From positions 1-64,000 of the forward strand of contig NZ_JAHYCA010000001.1 in NCBI RefSeq assembly GCF_019430905.1: 64,000 nt of DNA, written 5' to 3'. Position 1 is the first letter of the stretch. Each line of letters starts with the position of its first letter. Under the pieces are notes generated by a model, which saw only the letters and a program-made list of their open reading frames with translations, ran no database searches and was not told the DNA's origin. The stretch comes from Billgrantia antri. Lineage in GTDB: Bacteria > Pseudomonadota > Gammaproteobacteria > Pseudomonadales > Halomonadaceae. Made by a program: the position numbers and the translations under genes. Below are positions 19,887 to 28,313 of the stretch, one piece after another.

Positions 19887-22220
19887 AGCATTTTCTTCCG
19901 GGGGACGTCTCACGGGCAGCCAGAGAGTGAAGGTCGTGCCCTCCCCAGGCCGGCTATCGACCTCGATTTGGCCCCCATGCTTCTGCACAATGCCGTAGGA
20001 GAGAGACAGGCCGAGACCGGTCCCCTGGCCAACCGGCTTGGTAGTAAAGAAGGGATCGAAGATCCGTGACTGCAGCTCAGTTGGAATGCCAGCCCCGTCA
20101 TCGGCAAAAGCGAGCCAGACCCGGTCGCCTTCACATCCGGTGCGAAGCGTGATGGTGCCGCGCTCTTCGATTGCCTGGGCCGCGTTGACCAGAAGGTTGA
20201 GAAAGACCTGGTTGAGCTGGGCCGGCACGCACTCGACCGCAGGGAGCTGGCCATACTCACGTACGACCGATGCTTTGTACTTGATCTCGTTGGCCGCCAC
20301 GTTGAGCGTACTCTCGAGGCCCTGATGAAGATCGGCGAATTGCCAATCGGCGGCTCCGGTACGGGAAAAGTCGCGCAGATCCTGAACGATGCGTCGTACG
20401 CGAGCCGTGCCGTCGATCGATTCGGCAATCAGCGCCCCCACGTCTTCGCGCAAGTAATCCAATTCGAGCTCGACCTTGAGCTGCGCGATCTGTCCGGAAG
20501 CTTCTGGCGTCAATGACGGCTCGACCGCTTCATAGACGTCGACCAGGCGCAGCAGATCCTCGATGTATTGCCTCAGGGTGTTGAGATTGGAATTGACGAA
20601 TCCGATGGGATTATTGATCTCATGGGCCACGCCCGCGGCAAGTTGGCCGATCGAAGCCAGCTTTTCCGATTGCAGCAGTTGGTTATGCGCCTCCTCCAGC
20701 TTGCCGATAAGGATGCGCTGCTCCTCCCTCTCGCGCTCCAGCGCCACGAGGGCCTCGCGCCGCTCGCGAATCTCCCGCGCCATGTCCTCCTGGGCCTGCT
20801 GCAGGGCACGGTTGATCTGTTCGTTCTCGCGCAGCGCCGCTTCAAGCTCCCTGGTTCGCGCCCGTACCTGGTCTTCCAGCATCACCGCGGTCTGGAAGAG
20901 ACTGAAACCCGAGCCCCGGATGCTGGTGCTACGCTCGGCACGATCCATCAGGGCTTGCACCATCTTTTGCAGCTGCTCGGCCTCGATCTGTCGCAGCGGC
21001 ACCGGCGGGGTCGCGACGGATCCCGGCTCTTGCCTCCCTTGCCAGCCGGGCGAATTCCAGCCACTCGCCGAACCACGCATTTCACCGCGCGTGCCACCGC
21101 CAATAACGATGCCGGTCAGCGTCTGGTTCATGTGCACGCCACCGTATTGCTCACCGTAGGTACTGAAGCCGACCGCGTTGTGGCGGCCAAGAACCGCCTC
21201 AACCGCTGACTTGGTATTCTTTTGCGTCACCTCCAGATTGCGCAAGATACAGTCGCAGGCGAGAACGAGCTGGGGCGGGCCAAGCTCCTCTCGCAGCTGT
21301 GCCATCGTTGTCTCCAGGTCCGAGACCAGGTTCATTCCCTGAGCCACGCGCAGAACCAACCCCTCGTCGATGGCACTGTAGAAGGTCAGGCTGCCGTCCG
21401 GCCCGGCCTTCTGTATCGAGCGAACATAGTCGGTGCCATCGATCAGCACCACCACCGGTGCGGCGGCAAAATGGTGCGGCTCCAACTCTTCCACCGTGAC
21501 GCCGATCAGCTCGGCATAGGCCTGGGCAGCAGGGATGCCATTGATCTCGTGGACGATCCGCTGCTCCGCATCGGCCCGGGTGACCACCAAGCGCTCCTCC
21601 AGCGACAGAAAGTGCTGGGTCTTGAACAGGCGAAACGGGAAGTCGGTGTTCAGCAGGGTCAGCACGGCGCTGTCCTGGTGGAAGGCGCCGTCATGGAAAA
21701 CCCAGGTCTGGGCAAAGCACAGATCATCGCCAGCCGAACCGCCTACCAGTACGATATCGCCCATGGCTGTCTGCAGCGTGCGTGCGACCTGTTCTTCACG
21801 CACTGAAAGACCATCAACGAGAAGGAAACCAAAGCTGTTGGCACCACTCGGCTTGGTCGCCCGAGCATCGAGGCTTTGCAAGAGGGCGTCGGTGAAGGCC
21901 TGGCCGCGAGCGATGCTGAACTGCTGGAGGGCTTCCAGCCTCCCGGTGACCGCCGTACAGCTGCCAGCCGGGAAACTGACACCGGCGAGCGTGTGGTCGA
22001 GGTAACCCAAGGGACCGATTTCACCGGCAGTCGTACAACCCACCACCGGAATGTCGCCGAACAGCCGATTCATCTCGTCAGCCAGTGCGGCCAGGTCGTA
22101 GTGGCTGGAGCAGAAGAACAGTACCAGCTCGGTATCGGGCTGAAGTAGCTCCTGATGGAACTCGCGAACGGCAGTGCGGGCATCCTCAGCGCGGGTCTGC
22201 ATGCTGCGAATCCGGCTCAT
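19863..22220 (-). CDS. Orphan FIST-domain sensor histidine kinase
   Basis: Predicted soluble sensor kinase of 785 residues with no membrane segment. FIST_N (about 20-215) and FIST_C (about 220-365) form a proposed small-ligand sensor, thought from context in other genomes to bind amino acids. A long coiled coil (about 440-520, rich in E, R and Q) leads to HisKA with GVAHEINNP (phospho-acceptor His533) and a HATPase_c domain with N, G1 (DDGAGIP) and G2 (GTGLGLSL) boxes. Start: ATG at 22220, 7 nt after AGGA; the ATG at 22235 has no ribosome binding site. No response regulator is adjacent, so the partner is elsewhere. Confidence 0.88.
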   Translation of the reverse strand: MSRIRSMQTRAEDARTAVREFHQELLQPDTELVLFFCSSHYDLAALADEMNRLFGDIPVVGCTTAGEIGPLGYLDHTLAGVSFPAGSCTAVTGRLEALQQFSIARGQAFTDALLQSLDARATKPSGANSFGFLLVDGLSVREEQVARTLQTAMGDIVLVGGSAGDDLCFAQTWVFHDGAFHQDSAVLTLLNTDFPFRLFKTQHFLSLEERLVVTRADAEQRIVHEINGIPAAQAYAELIGVTVEELEPHHFAAAPVVVLIDGTDYVRSIQKAGPDGSLTFYSAIDEGLVLRVAQGMNLVSDLETTMAQLREELGPPQLVLACDCILRNLEVTQKNTKSAVEAVLGRHNAVGFSTYGEQYGGVHMNQTLTGIVIGGGTRGEMRGSASGWNSPGWQGRQEPGSVATPPVPLRQIEAEQLQKMVQALMDRAERSTSIRGSGFSLFQTAVMLEDQVRARTRELEAALRENEQINRALQQAQEDMAREIRERREALVALEREREEQRILIGKLEEAHNQLLQSEKLASIGQLAAGVAHEINNPIGFVNSNLNTLRQYIEDLLRLVDVYEAVEPSLTPEASGQIAQLKVELELDYLREDVGALIAESIDGTARVRRIVQDLRDFSRTGAADWQFADLHQGLESTLNVAANEIKYKASVVREYGQLPAVECVPAQLNQVFLNLLVNAAQAIEERGTITLRTGCEGDRVWLAFADDGAGIPTELQSRIFDPFFTTKPVGQGTGLGLSLSYGIVQKHGGQIEVDSRPGEGTTFTLWLPVRRPPEENASAVEQPQ

Positions 22221-22292
22221 GGCTGCTTCCTTCATGGATCGTTTTAATCGTTATCGACCCCGGCCGCTGAAAGTTGAGGCCGCTACCCAACG

Positions 22293-22318
22293 AAAAAGGG
22301 CAGCCGACGTGGCTGCCC
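22293..22318 (-). terminator. Intrinsic terminator after trpC
   Basis: On the minus strand GGGCAGCC-ACGTC-GGCTGCCC is an 8-bp GC stem followed by TTTTTC, 22 bp after the trpC stop. It separates trpC from the FIST kinase gene downstream. In the plus direction the T run is poor. Confidence 0.8.
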
Positions 22319-22340
22319 TTGGGTTCCTGTTTCAATCCGC

Positions 22341-23147
22341 TCAGTAGAATAGCCGCCGCAGCGCTTCGCCCGGCTCCTGCTCGCGCATGAAGGCCTCGCC
22401 AACCAGGAAGCCGTGCACGTCGTGCTCGCGCATGCGCAGCACGTCGGCCTGGGTATGAATGCCGGACTCCGTGACTACGGTGACCTCGGCAGGAAGGCGC
22501 GGAAGAAGCTCCAGTGTGGTCTCCAGGCGGGTCTCGAAGGTGTGCAGGTTACGGTTGTTGATGCCCACCAGGCCGATACCGAGCTTGAGCGCACGCTCGA
22601 GCTCCAGCGCGTCATGCACCTCGACCAGTACGTCCATGCCCAGAGCCGTCGCCTGCTGGTAGAGATCGGCCATCTGGCTATCGTCAAGCGCGGCGACGAT
22701 CAGCAGGATGCAGTCGGCGCCGATGGCACGCGCCTCGCTGACCTGATAGCCGTGTACGATGAAGTCCTTGCGGATCACCGGCAGGTCACACGCCTCGCGG
22801 GAGGCAATGAGGAAGTCCTCGTGGCCCTGGAAAAAGTCGGCATCGGTCAGCACCGAAAGGCAGGCGGCACCGCCAGCGGCGTAACTCGCGGCAATCTCGG
22901 CGGGATTGAAGTCTTCGCGGATGACACCCTTGGAGGGCGAGGCCTTCTTGATCTCGGCGATCACCGCCGGGTCGCCCTCGGCAATGCGCCGGTCGAGGGC
23001 GGCGATGAAACCGCGTGGGGCGCTCTGGCGCTGGGCCAGCTCCAGCAGCTCGGCTTCGGACACGGCGCGGCTGCGCTCGGCCACTTCCTCGTCCTTGCGG
23101 GCCAGGATGCGGGTGAGAATGGTCGGGGCGTCCTTGGTTGGGCTCAT
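22341..23147 (-). CDS. trpC: Indole-3-glycerol-phosphate synthase
   Basis: 268-residue TIM-barrel enzyme of tryptophan synthesis. Family segments seen: ILARKDEEV at the start, [13 protein letters not shown] (active-site Lys), VIRKDFIV, and [11 protein letters not shown] near the C-terminus. It is monofunctional, with no PRA isomerase domain. ATG at 23147. In Pseudomonas-type genomes trpC directly follows trpD. Here a 5-kb plus-strand block separates them, so trpC needs its own promoter; a -10-like TAAGAT lies about 60 bp upstream (minus strand, near 23200). Terminated at 22293-22318. Confidence 0.96.
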   Translation of the reverse strand: MSPTKDAPTILTRILARKDEEVAERSRAVSEAELLELAQRQSAPRGFIAALDRRIAEGDPAVIAEIKKASPSKGVIREDFNPAEIAASYAAGGAACLSVLTDADFFQGHEDFLIASREACDLPVIRKDFIVHGYQVSEARAIGADCILLIVAALDDSQMADLYQQATALGMDVLVEVHDALELERALKLGIGLVGINNRNLHTFETRLETTLELLPRLPAEVTVVTESGIHTQADVLRMREHDVHGFLVGEAFMREQEPGEALRRLFY

Positions 23148-23313
23148 GGTGCTGTCTCGGTGCGGGCGGCGCTGGCCGCGGATGAAGCCGGTAAGCGGCC
23201 CATCTTACCTAGCCCCGGCTCGAGTTGGAAAGTCACAGCCCCAAAGTCGTGCATTAAGTGCGAATACCACTTCAGCATGGCACCCATACAGGTGCCCATG
23301 CCAGAATCCGCCC

Positions 23314-24048
23314 ATGGACACGTCTCCTTCCTTTATCGGCCCTTTCAGCAACGACTGGCCCTGGGTATCACCTTTGCCTGGCACCCGCCTGATCGTGGCG
23401 CGCTTCGACTCCGCGCTCTACGAAGCGCAGACAGGCACGGCGCCCCTTGTAGGTATCCCCCTTCCCCCCCGCCTGCGAGGTGCCATTGCCAAGCGGCGGG
23501 CAGAGTATGTCGCTGGGCGCCTTTGCGCCCAGCGAGCACTTTGGCTGCTGGACGGCCGTAGCGCCTGTCCCAGTATGAATGAGGATCGCTCACCCCGCTG
23601 GCCCATGGATTGCGTAGGCTCCCTCACTCACAGCGACGGCTGGGCCGCGGCGCTGGTCGCCCACCGGCAAGCCTACCAGGGGCTGGGCCTGGACGCCGAG
23701 CGACTGCTGGGTTCCGAGGAGGCCAGGCGGCTGGCCAGACGGGTGCTGACACCGAGGGAGGCCGCTCGTCTGGAACAGTGCGAACCATCGCACGTAGCGC
23801 TGATGGTCGGCGCGACATTCTCCCTCAAGGAGAGCCTGTTCAAGGCCCTCTACCCCTTGGTGGGGCGAATGTTTCACTTTCAAGCCGCCGAGCTGGTGGC
23901 CTGGCACGGCCTCGGCGCCGTGCGCTTGCGTCTGCTGGAAGACCTGGGCAGCGGCTGGGCGGCAGGCCGGGAGATGTCAGGCATGGTCTGCCTGAGCGGC
24001 GGCAGACTCCTCAGCGTGGTAGCACTGCCGGCTACCGAAACGGCGTGA
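23314..24048 (+). CDS. EntD/Sfp-type 4'-phosphopantetheinyl transferase
   Basis: Transfers the phosphopantetheine arm from CoA to carrier-protein domains, activating NRPS or PKS enzymes. 244 residues. The family motifs are in order: GSLTHS at 102-107, LGLDAE at 124-129 (Mg-binding Asp127/Glu129), and FSLKESLFKAL at 169-179 (Lys172/Glu173). No NRPS or PKS lies in the window, so its client is elsewhere. Its position before an iron-type two-component system and TonB receptor suggests a siderophore role (inference). I chose the ATG at 23314; the frame is open much further upstream, but that extension lies antisense to trpC. No clear ribosome binding site. Confidence 0.85.
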   Translation: MDTSPSFIGPFSNDWPWVSPLPGTRLIVARFDSALYEAQTGTAPLVGIPLPPRLRGAIAKRRAEYVAGRLCAQRALWLLDGRSACPSMNEDRSPRWPMDCVGSLTHSDGWAAALVAHRQAYQGLGLDAERLLGSEEARRLARRVLTPREAARLEQCEPSHVALMVGATFSLKESLFKALYPLVGRMFHFQAAELVAWHGLGAVRLRLLEDLGSGWAAGREMSGMVCLSGGRLLSVVALPATETA

Positions 24049-24084
24049 ATCATGGCCTTAACAAACAAATCAGCTTGAGACATA

Positions 24085-24113
24085 TTGCCAATCGCACCCA
24101 CCATGCATACGAT
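24085..24113 (+). promoter_or_regulatory. Promoter of the two-component system operon
   Basis: -35 TTGCCA (24085-24090), a 17-bp spacer and -10 TACGAT (24108-24113). The 33-bp dyad at 24101-24133 covers the -10 and the expected start near 24120, so a protein bound there would block RNA polymerase. Confidence 0.6.
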
Positions 24114-24133
24114 AACGATTATCGTATGCATGG
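24101..24133. promoter_or_regulatory. 33-bp perfect dyad with Fur-box-like core
   Basis: Arms CCATGCATACGATAA and TTATCGTATGCATGG (15 bp, perfect) flank CGA. The central 15-mer CGATAACGATTATCG (24110-24124) matches 12 of 15 positions of the 7-1-7 Fur box TGATAATGATTATCA. The dyad overlaps the -10, the likely start and the first bases of the GGAG ribosome binding site of the response-regulator gene. Fur is the best guess for the bound protein. Zur or self-binding by the response regulator are alternatives, and the unusually long symmetry could also act as an RNA hairpin. Confidence 0.72.
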
Positions 24134-24145
24134 AGTGTAGGCCCA

Positions 24146-24850
24146 ATGGCTTCAGTCGCACCGCGCCGACCGCATGTACTGGTTGTCGAGGACGACCGTA
24201 CGCTGAACGGGCAAATCACCGGGCTGCTGGAGAGCAAGGGATACCGGACTTGCCAATGCTTCGAGGGTGAAGGTGCGCTGCTCTCCGCGTTGGGCCAACA
24301 TTTCGACCTCATACTGTTGGACGCCATGCTGCCGAAGCTGGACGGCTTTGCGGTGCTCGACCGGCTGCGCAAGACGCGCCAGACCCCGGTGATGATGCTC
24401 ACCGCCCGCGGCGCGGAAGAGGAACGCATCCTGGGCTACCGCTGCGGCGCCGACGACTACGTGCCCAAGCCATTCGGCTTCACCGAGCTGCTGCTGCGCA
24501 TCGAGGCCCTGCTGCGCCGCACGTTGGGAGTCACCGACCAGAGAGCCGACCCCGAAGAGCTGACGGTAGGTCCACTGAGACTCGCTCGTGCCAGCCTGGA
24601 AGTTCGCCACGACGGCATACCCGTCTCGCTGACCCCGATCCAGTTCCGCCTGCTATGGATGCTGTTACTTCACCAGGGCGAGGTGCTCAGCAAGCCCTAT
24701 CTTTACCAGTTGGTGCTAGAACGCGAGTTCAGCCGCTATGACCGCAGCCTCGACATGCACCTCAGCCGGGTCCGGCGCAAGCTGGTAACGGCAGGAATGA
24801 CCGCCGACCGGTTGCAGACGGTACACGGCAAGGGGTACTGCTTCCTGTGA
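24146..24850 (+). CDS. OmpR-family response regulator (PfeR-like position)
   Basis: 234 residues. Receiver domain with acidic residues E15-D17, phospho-acceptor Asp59 (LILLDAMLP), Thr86 and Lys108 (PKPF). The C-terminal winged helix ends in the typical VRRKL...LQTVHGKGYCFL. It overlaps the kinase gene by 4 nt (GTGA), so the two are translationally coupled. The order regulator-kinase-TonB receptor is that of the pfeR-pfeS-pfeA ferric-enterobactin system of Pseudomonas aeruginosa. The likely target is the receptor gene downstream. A Fur-like dyad covers its promoter. Confidence 0.88.
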   Translation: MASVAPRRPHVLVVEDDRTLNGQITGLLESKGYRTCQCFEGEGALLSALGQHFDLILLDAMLPKLDGFAVLDRLRKTRQTPVMMLTARGAEEERILGYRCGADDYVPKPFGFTELLLRIEALLRRTLGVTDQRADPEELTVGPLRLARASLEVRHDGIPVSLTPIQFRLLWMLLLHQGEVLSKPYLYQLVLEREFSRYDRSLDMHLSRVRRKLVTAGMTADRLQTVHGKGYCFL

Positions 24851-26202
24851 CACGACGCCTGTTCTGGAAGCTGTGCGGTCCCCTCACGCTTGGCACCCTG
24901 GTCCTGGTCTGGGTAGTCACTTTCCTCGGCTCCGAAACCGAACAGAAGATGAGCTTCATCGCCGAGCCGCACCAGCAGACTCTGAATCAATGGGGAGCGA
25001 CGGCCGAACGTCTGTATCGCACCGGCGACGAACAGGCCCTGGCCGAGTGGCTGGAGGCATTGCAAATCCGTGAGAACACCTGGGCCGCCGTGGTGCGCTC
25101 GGACGTCCAACCCTTGGCGGGAAGCAGGTTGTCCGAGCAGTTTCAGGAGGGTTTCCGGCTGGGACGCCACGTGGAGTGGAAGATACATCTCTACTTCACC
25201 GAGAACCCCATCATGGATGTCACCTTCACCGACGGACAAACCCACTTTTTGGTGACCCTGCCCCAGCGCATGCGCCCCGGGACCTACCTGCCGGAGACCA
25301 AGCTGCTGCTCAAGGTGGCACTACCACTCGCCGTGCTGGTGCTGCTCGCGGTAGTGATCTACCGCCACCTGATGGGGCCACTGCGCCAACTGGAGCTAGC
25401 CACACGCTCCTTCAGCGAGGGCAACCTGGGAGTGCGGGTACGCGCCCTGCTGGGCAAACGCAACGACGAGCTCACCGCCCTGGCGGAGACTTTCGACCGC
25501 ATGGCCGAGCGCACCGGCGACCTCATTCTCACCCAGCGTCGGCTGATAGCAGACCTCTCTCACGAACTGCGCACCCCGCTGACCCGCATCGACATGGCGG
25601 TGAGCTGCGTGGAGGAAGGCATCGACACTCAGCACTTCCTGCCGCGTATCCGCCGCGAATGCCGCCTGATGCGCGACCTGGTGGAGGATGCCCTGACGCT
25701 GGCCTGGCTCGAGAACGAACAACCGAGCCTCGATCAGGACAGCCTGGACCTCACCGACCTGCTCGACAGCGTCATCGAAGATGTCCGCTACGAGTACCCC
25801 GATCATTGCCTGGAGAGCGACCTTCCCCCTCAGTCGGCGATCAGCGGAAGCAGTCATCGCGCCGTGGCCCAGGCTGTCGAGAACGTGATCCGTAACGCCT
25901 GCCACTATACCCCTGTCGGTGGCCACATCCGCATCGGCCTGTGGCCGGACGACGAGGGCTACCGGCTCACCGTCGACGACGAAGGTCCCGGCGTGGCGAG
26001 CGACCAGTTGGAACTCATCTTCACGCCTTTTTACCGCACCGACCAGGCCCGTGACGACCGCCCGGACGGCCATGGCCTGGGTCTGCCGCTGGCCCGCCGT
26101 CAGGTCGAGGCAGCCGGCGGTTGGGTTCGCGCCGAGAACCGCGCCACGCGTGGCCTGCGCATGACGTTGTGGTTCCCGGCGTCACGTCCGAAGCGGCCAT
26201 GA
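24847..26202 (+). CDS. Membrane sensor histidine kinase (PfeS-like position)
   Basis: 451 residues starting at GTG 24847. TM1 at about 8-27 (CGPLTLGTLVLVWVVTFLG), a periplasmic sensor region of about 125 residues, and TM2 at about 156-174 (VALPLAVLVLLAVVIY). HAMP, HisKA with SHELRTPLTRI (His239), and HATPase_c with N-box (VENVIRNACHYTP), DEGPGV and GHGLGLPLA follow. It should phosphorylate the regulator encoded immediately upstream. The stimulus is probably a siderophore or metal-related signal, judged only from the receptor gene next to it. Confidence 0.88.
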   Translation: MTRRLFWKLCGPLTLGTLVLVWVVTFLGSETEQKMSFIAEPHQQTLNQWGATAERLYRTGDEQALAEWLEALQIRENTWAAVVRSDVQPLAGSRLSEQFQEGFRLGRHVEWKIHLYFTENPIMDVTFTDGQTHFLVTLPQRMRPGTYLPETKLLLKVALPLAVLVLLAVVIYRHLMGPLRQLELATRSFSEGNLGVRVRALLGKRNDELTALAETFDRMAERTGDLILTQRRLIADLSHELRTPLTRIDMAVSCVEEGIDTQHFLPRIRRECRLMRDLVEDALTLAWLENEQPSLDQDSLDLTDLLDSVIEDVRYEYPDHCLESDLPPQSAISGSSHRAVAQAVENVIRNACHYTPVGGHIRIGLWPDDEGYRLTVDDEGPGVASDQLELIFTPFYRTDQARDDRPDGHGLGLPLARRQVEAAGGWVRAENRATRGLRMTLWFPASRPKRP

Positions 26203-26212
26203 AACGCACTTC

Positions 26213-26228
26213 GTAACAAATGTAAAAG
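26213..26228 (+). promoter_or_regulatory. Candidate response-regulator direct repeat before the TonB receptor gene
   Basis: GTAACAA (26213-26219) and GTAAAAG (26222-26228) are near-identical half sites on a 9-bp period, about 85 bp upstream of the receptor start. OmpR-family regulators bind tandem half sites of this kind. The core promoter downstream is weak (TAATAA as -10, no good -35), as expected of an activated gene. No experimental support. Confidence 0.35.
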
Positions 26229-26270
26229 CGGTTCACTTCGGCTTCGAGTTAAACAAGAATGCACTCCAAA

Positions 26271-26285
26271 TAATAACACTTATCA
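26271..26285. promoter_or_regulatory. Candidate Fur box before the TonB receptor gene
   Basis: TAATAACACTTATCA matches 11 of 15 positions of TGATAATGATTATCA and overlaps the only plausible -10. With the dyad at 24101-24133 it brackets the regulator-kinase pair and suggests dual control: iron repression plus two-component activation. Confidence 0.5.
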
Positions 26286-26309
26286 CTCACAGGAGCGCAG
26301 AAAGAACTC

Positions 26310-28253
26310 ATGAAACATGAATCGCACATCAGCAACACTTGGGCTCGCAACCCATTGTGGCTGGCCATCGCCCTTATCAGCACCTCTACCACTGCCCTGG
26401 CCCAGAGCGATCCCCAGCAGCTCGACACGCTACAGGTTACCGCCGAGCGCACCAGCGAAAGCGACCGAAGCGTCGACGCGGACGCACTCGAACGACGCCA
26501 GGCTAGCGACCTTCAGGATATCTTTGCCGAACTGCCTGACGTCGCCGTGGGTGGCGGCGCCCCGGCGGCCCAGAAGGTCTATGTGCGCGGCCTGGAAGAC
26601 ACCATGCTCAACGTGACCGTGGACGGCGCCACCCAGTCCGGCAATTTGTTTCACCATCAAGGGCGCCTGCTGGTCGAGCCCGAGCTACTCAAGCAGGTCG
26701 ATGTCGTGGCTGGTGCCGGCGAGGCAACCAACGGCCCCGGCGCTCTGGGCGGTGCCATTCGCTTCGTGACCAAGGATCCCGAGGATCTACTGCGCCCGGG
26801 CCAGAACGTCGGCACACTGCTCAAGGGCGGCTATTTCAGCAATACCGATGGTTACAAGGCCTCCACCTCTCTCTACGGACGCTTGACCGACAACTGGAGC
26901 GCCCTGGCCACACTGACCCAGACCAACCACGGCGACTACCAGGACGCCGAAGGTGACACCCAGCCCTATACGGGCACCGAAAGGTTCACAGGCTTCGCCA
27001 AGCTGATTGGCCAGCTCACCGACGAACAGCGTGTCCGGTTGAGCTACGAGCGCAGCGAGGACGAAGCGTATCGCCTGCATCGACCCCACTGGCACCCCAG
27101 CGCACGCAACGCTCCCCTCGATCAGGAAGTGGTGCGCGAAACCGTGACCGGCCAGTACGGCTTCACCTCCGACACTAATGACTGGCTCGACCTGGACCTG
27201 ACGCTCTACCACACCGAGGCATCGCTCGAGCATGTCGATGGTCCCTACGGTGACTATATCGGCGCCATGCAGAGCCACGGCGGCGACCTGCGCAATCGCA
27301 GCCAGATCGGCGACCTCACCCTGACCTACGGCGTCGACTACCGCAAGGACGAAGCCAGCCTGGGCAGCCCCCTCTACGGCACCGACCGGGAAGAGGGCAG
27401 CGTGGTGGGGCTCTACCTGCAGAACCACTATCAGCTGACCGACCGCCTGCGACTCAGTGCCGGCGCACGCCACGACTGGTTCGAGCTGGACGAGCACTTG
27501 ACCGACAACAGCTTCAGCGAATCCGGCTGGAGCCCCAATCTGGGCCTGCGCTTCGACGCCACCGAACAGCTTACCCTGCACGGCGGCTGGGCACGCGCCA
27601 TTCGCGGCACCCAGGTCAAGGAACTGTTCGTCCTCGATTACTATCGCAACGCGGAAGATCGCACAAAAGAAGTCGCCGACAACGTCGAGCTGGGCGCCAC
27701 CTATCGCCAAGGCAACCTCTACCTGGCGGCGGAAGTGTTCGAGACGCGCATCGACGACGTGGTGGGCCAGGTCGAGCGTGGCGTGCTCGGCAACCTGGGC
27801 GAACTGAAGTCCCGCGGCTTCAACGCCAGGATCGGCTACGAGTGGGAGCGCCTGGACGCTTCGCTCGCCTATAGTCGGGCCAGACCCGAGATCGACGGCG
27901 AGCCGCTCAGCGACGATGACATGGCCATCGGCACCAGCATTGGCGACACCTGGGTGGCCAACGTCAATTTCCAGGCGACCGACGCCATCGACCTGGGCTG
28001 GACCGGACGTTTCGCCGAGCGGCTGACCCACGTCGCCGAAGACTACCCGCAGAAGGCCGGCTACGGGGTCAACGACCTCTACGCCAGCTGGCGGCCGCTG
28101 GCCGGCGATGAGCTGACGCTGTCGCTGCGGGTCAACAACGTCTTCGACAAGCAGTATTTCGATCACGCCAGCTACGGCGATGCCGGCGACGTCGCTCACG
28201 GCCTGCCTGATCCCGGACGCGACATCCGCCTGAGTGCTACCTATCGCTTCTGA
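26310..28253 (+). CDS. TonB-dependent outer-membrane receptor, FetA/FrpB-like
   Basis: 647 residues with a signal peptide (cleavage after ALA, near residue 31), a plug domain (about 40-165) and a 22-strand-type barrel ending in Phe. Recalled similarity to Neisseria FetA/FrpB is clear in the plug (HHQGRLLVEPELLKQV, then DPEDLL) and the last strands (NNVFDKQYFDHASYG, PGRDIRLSATYRF). FetA imports ferric enterobactin-type xenosiderophores, so a ferric siderophore is the likely substrate. It lacks the FRAP/NPNL haem-receptor motifs. AGGAG is 14 nt before the ATG. It follows the two-component genes by 107 bp. Confidence 0.82.
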   Translation: MKHESHISNTWARNPLWLAIALISTSTTALAQSDPQQLDTLQVTAERTSESDRSVDADALERRQASDLQDIFAELPDVAVGGGAPAAQKVYVRGLEDTMLNVTVDGATQSGNLFHHQGRLLVEPELLKQVDVVAGAGEATNGPGALGGAIRFVTKDPEDLLRPGQNVGTLLKGGYFSNTDGYKASTSLYGRLTDNWSALATLTQTNHGDYQDAEGDTQPYTGTERFTGFAKLIGQLTDEQRVRLSYERSEDEAYRLHRPHWHPSARNAPLDQEVVRETVTGQYGFTSDTNDWLDLDLTLYHTEASLEHVDGPYGDYIGAMQSHGGDLRNRSQIGDLTLTYGVDYRKDEASLGSPLYGTDREEGSVVGLYLQNHYQLTDRLRLSAGARHDWFELDEHLTDNSFSESGWSPNLGLRFDATEQLTLHGGWARAIRGTQVKELFVLDYYRNAEDRTKEVADNVELGATYRQGNLYLAAEVFETRIDDVVGQVERGVLGNLGELKSRGFNARIGYEWERLDASLAYSRARPEIDGEPLSDDDMAIGTSIGDTWVANVNFQATDAIDLGWTGRFAERLTHVAEDYPQKAGYGVNDLYASWRPLAGDELTLSLRVNNVFDKQYFDHASYGDAGDVAHGLPDPGRDIRLSATYRF

Positions 28254-28288
28254 TCGAGCAGAGCACAACGATAGCGTCGTAACGAGAA

Positions 28289-28308
28289 GGGGCGCCGCGT
28301 GGCGCCCC
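28289..28308. terminator. Hairpin shared by the TonB receptor gene and trpD
   Basis: GGGGCGCC-GCGT-GGCGCCCC is a perfect 8-bp GC stem between two convergent genes, 35 bp after the receptor stop and 5 bp after the trpD stop. The T tract is weak in both directions (TTCTCGTT on the minus strand), so it may act as a bidirectional, partly leaky terminator. It ends the trpGD transcript before the receptor block. Confidence 0.55.
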
Positions 28309-28313
28309 GATCA

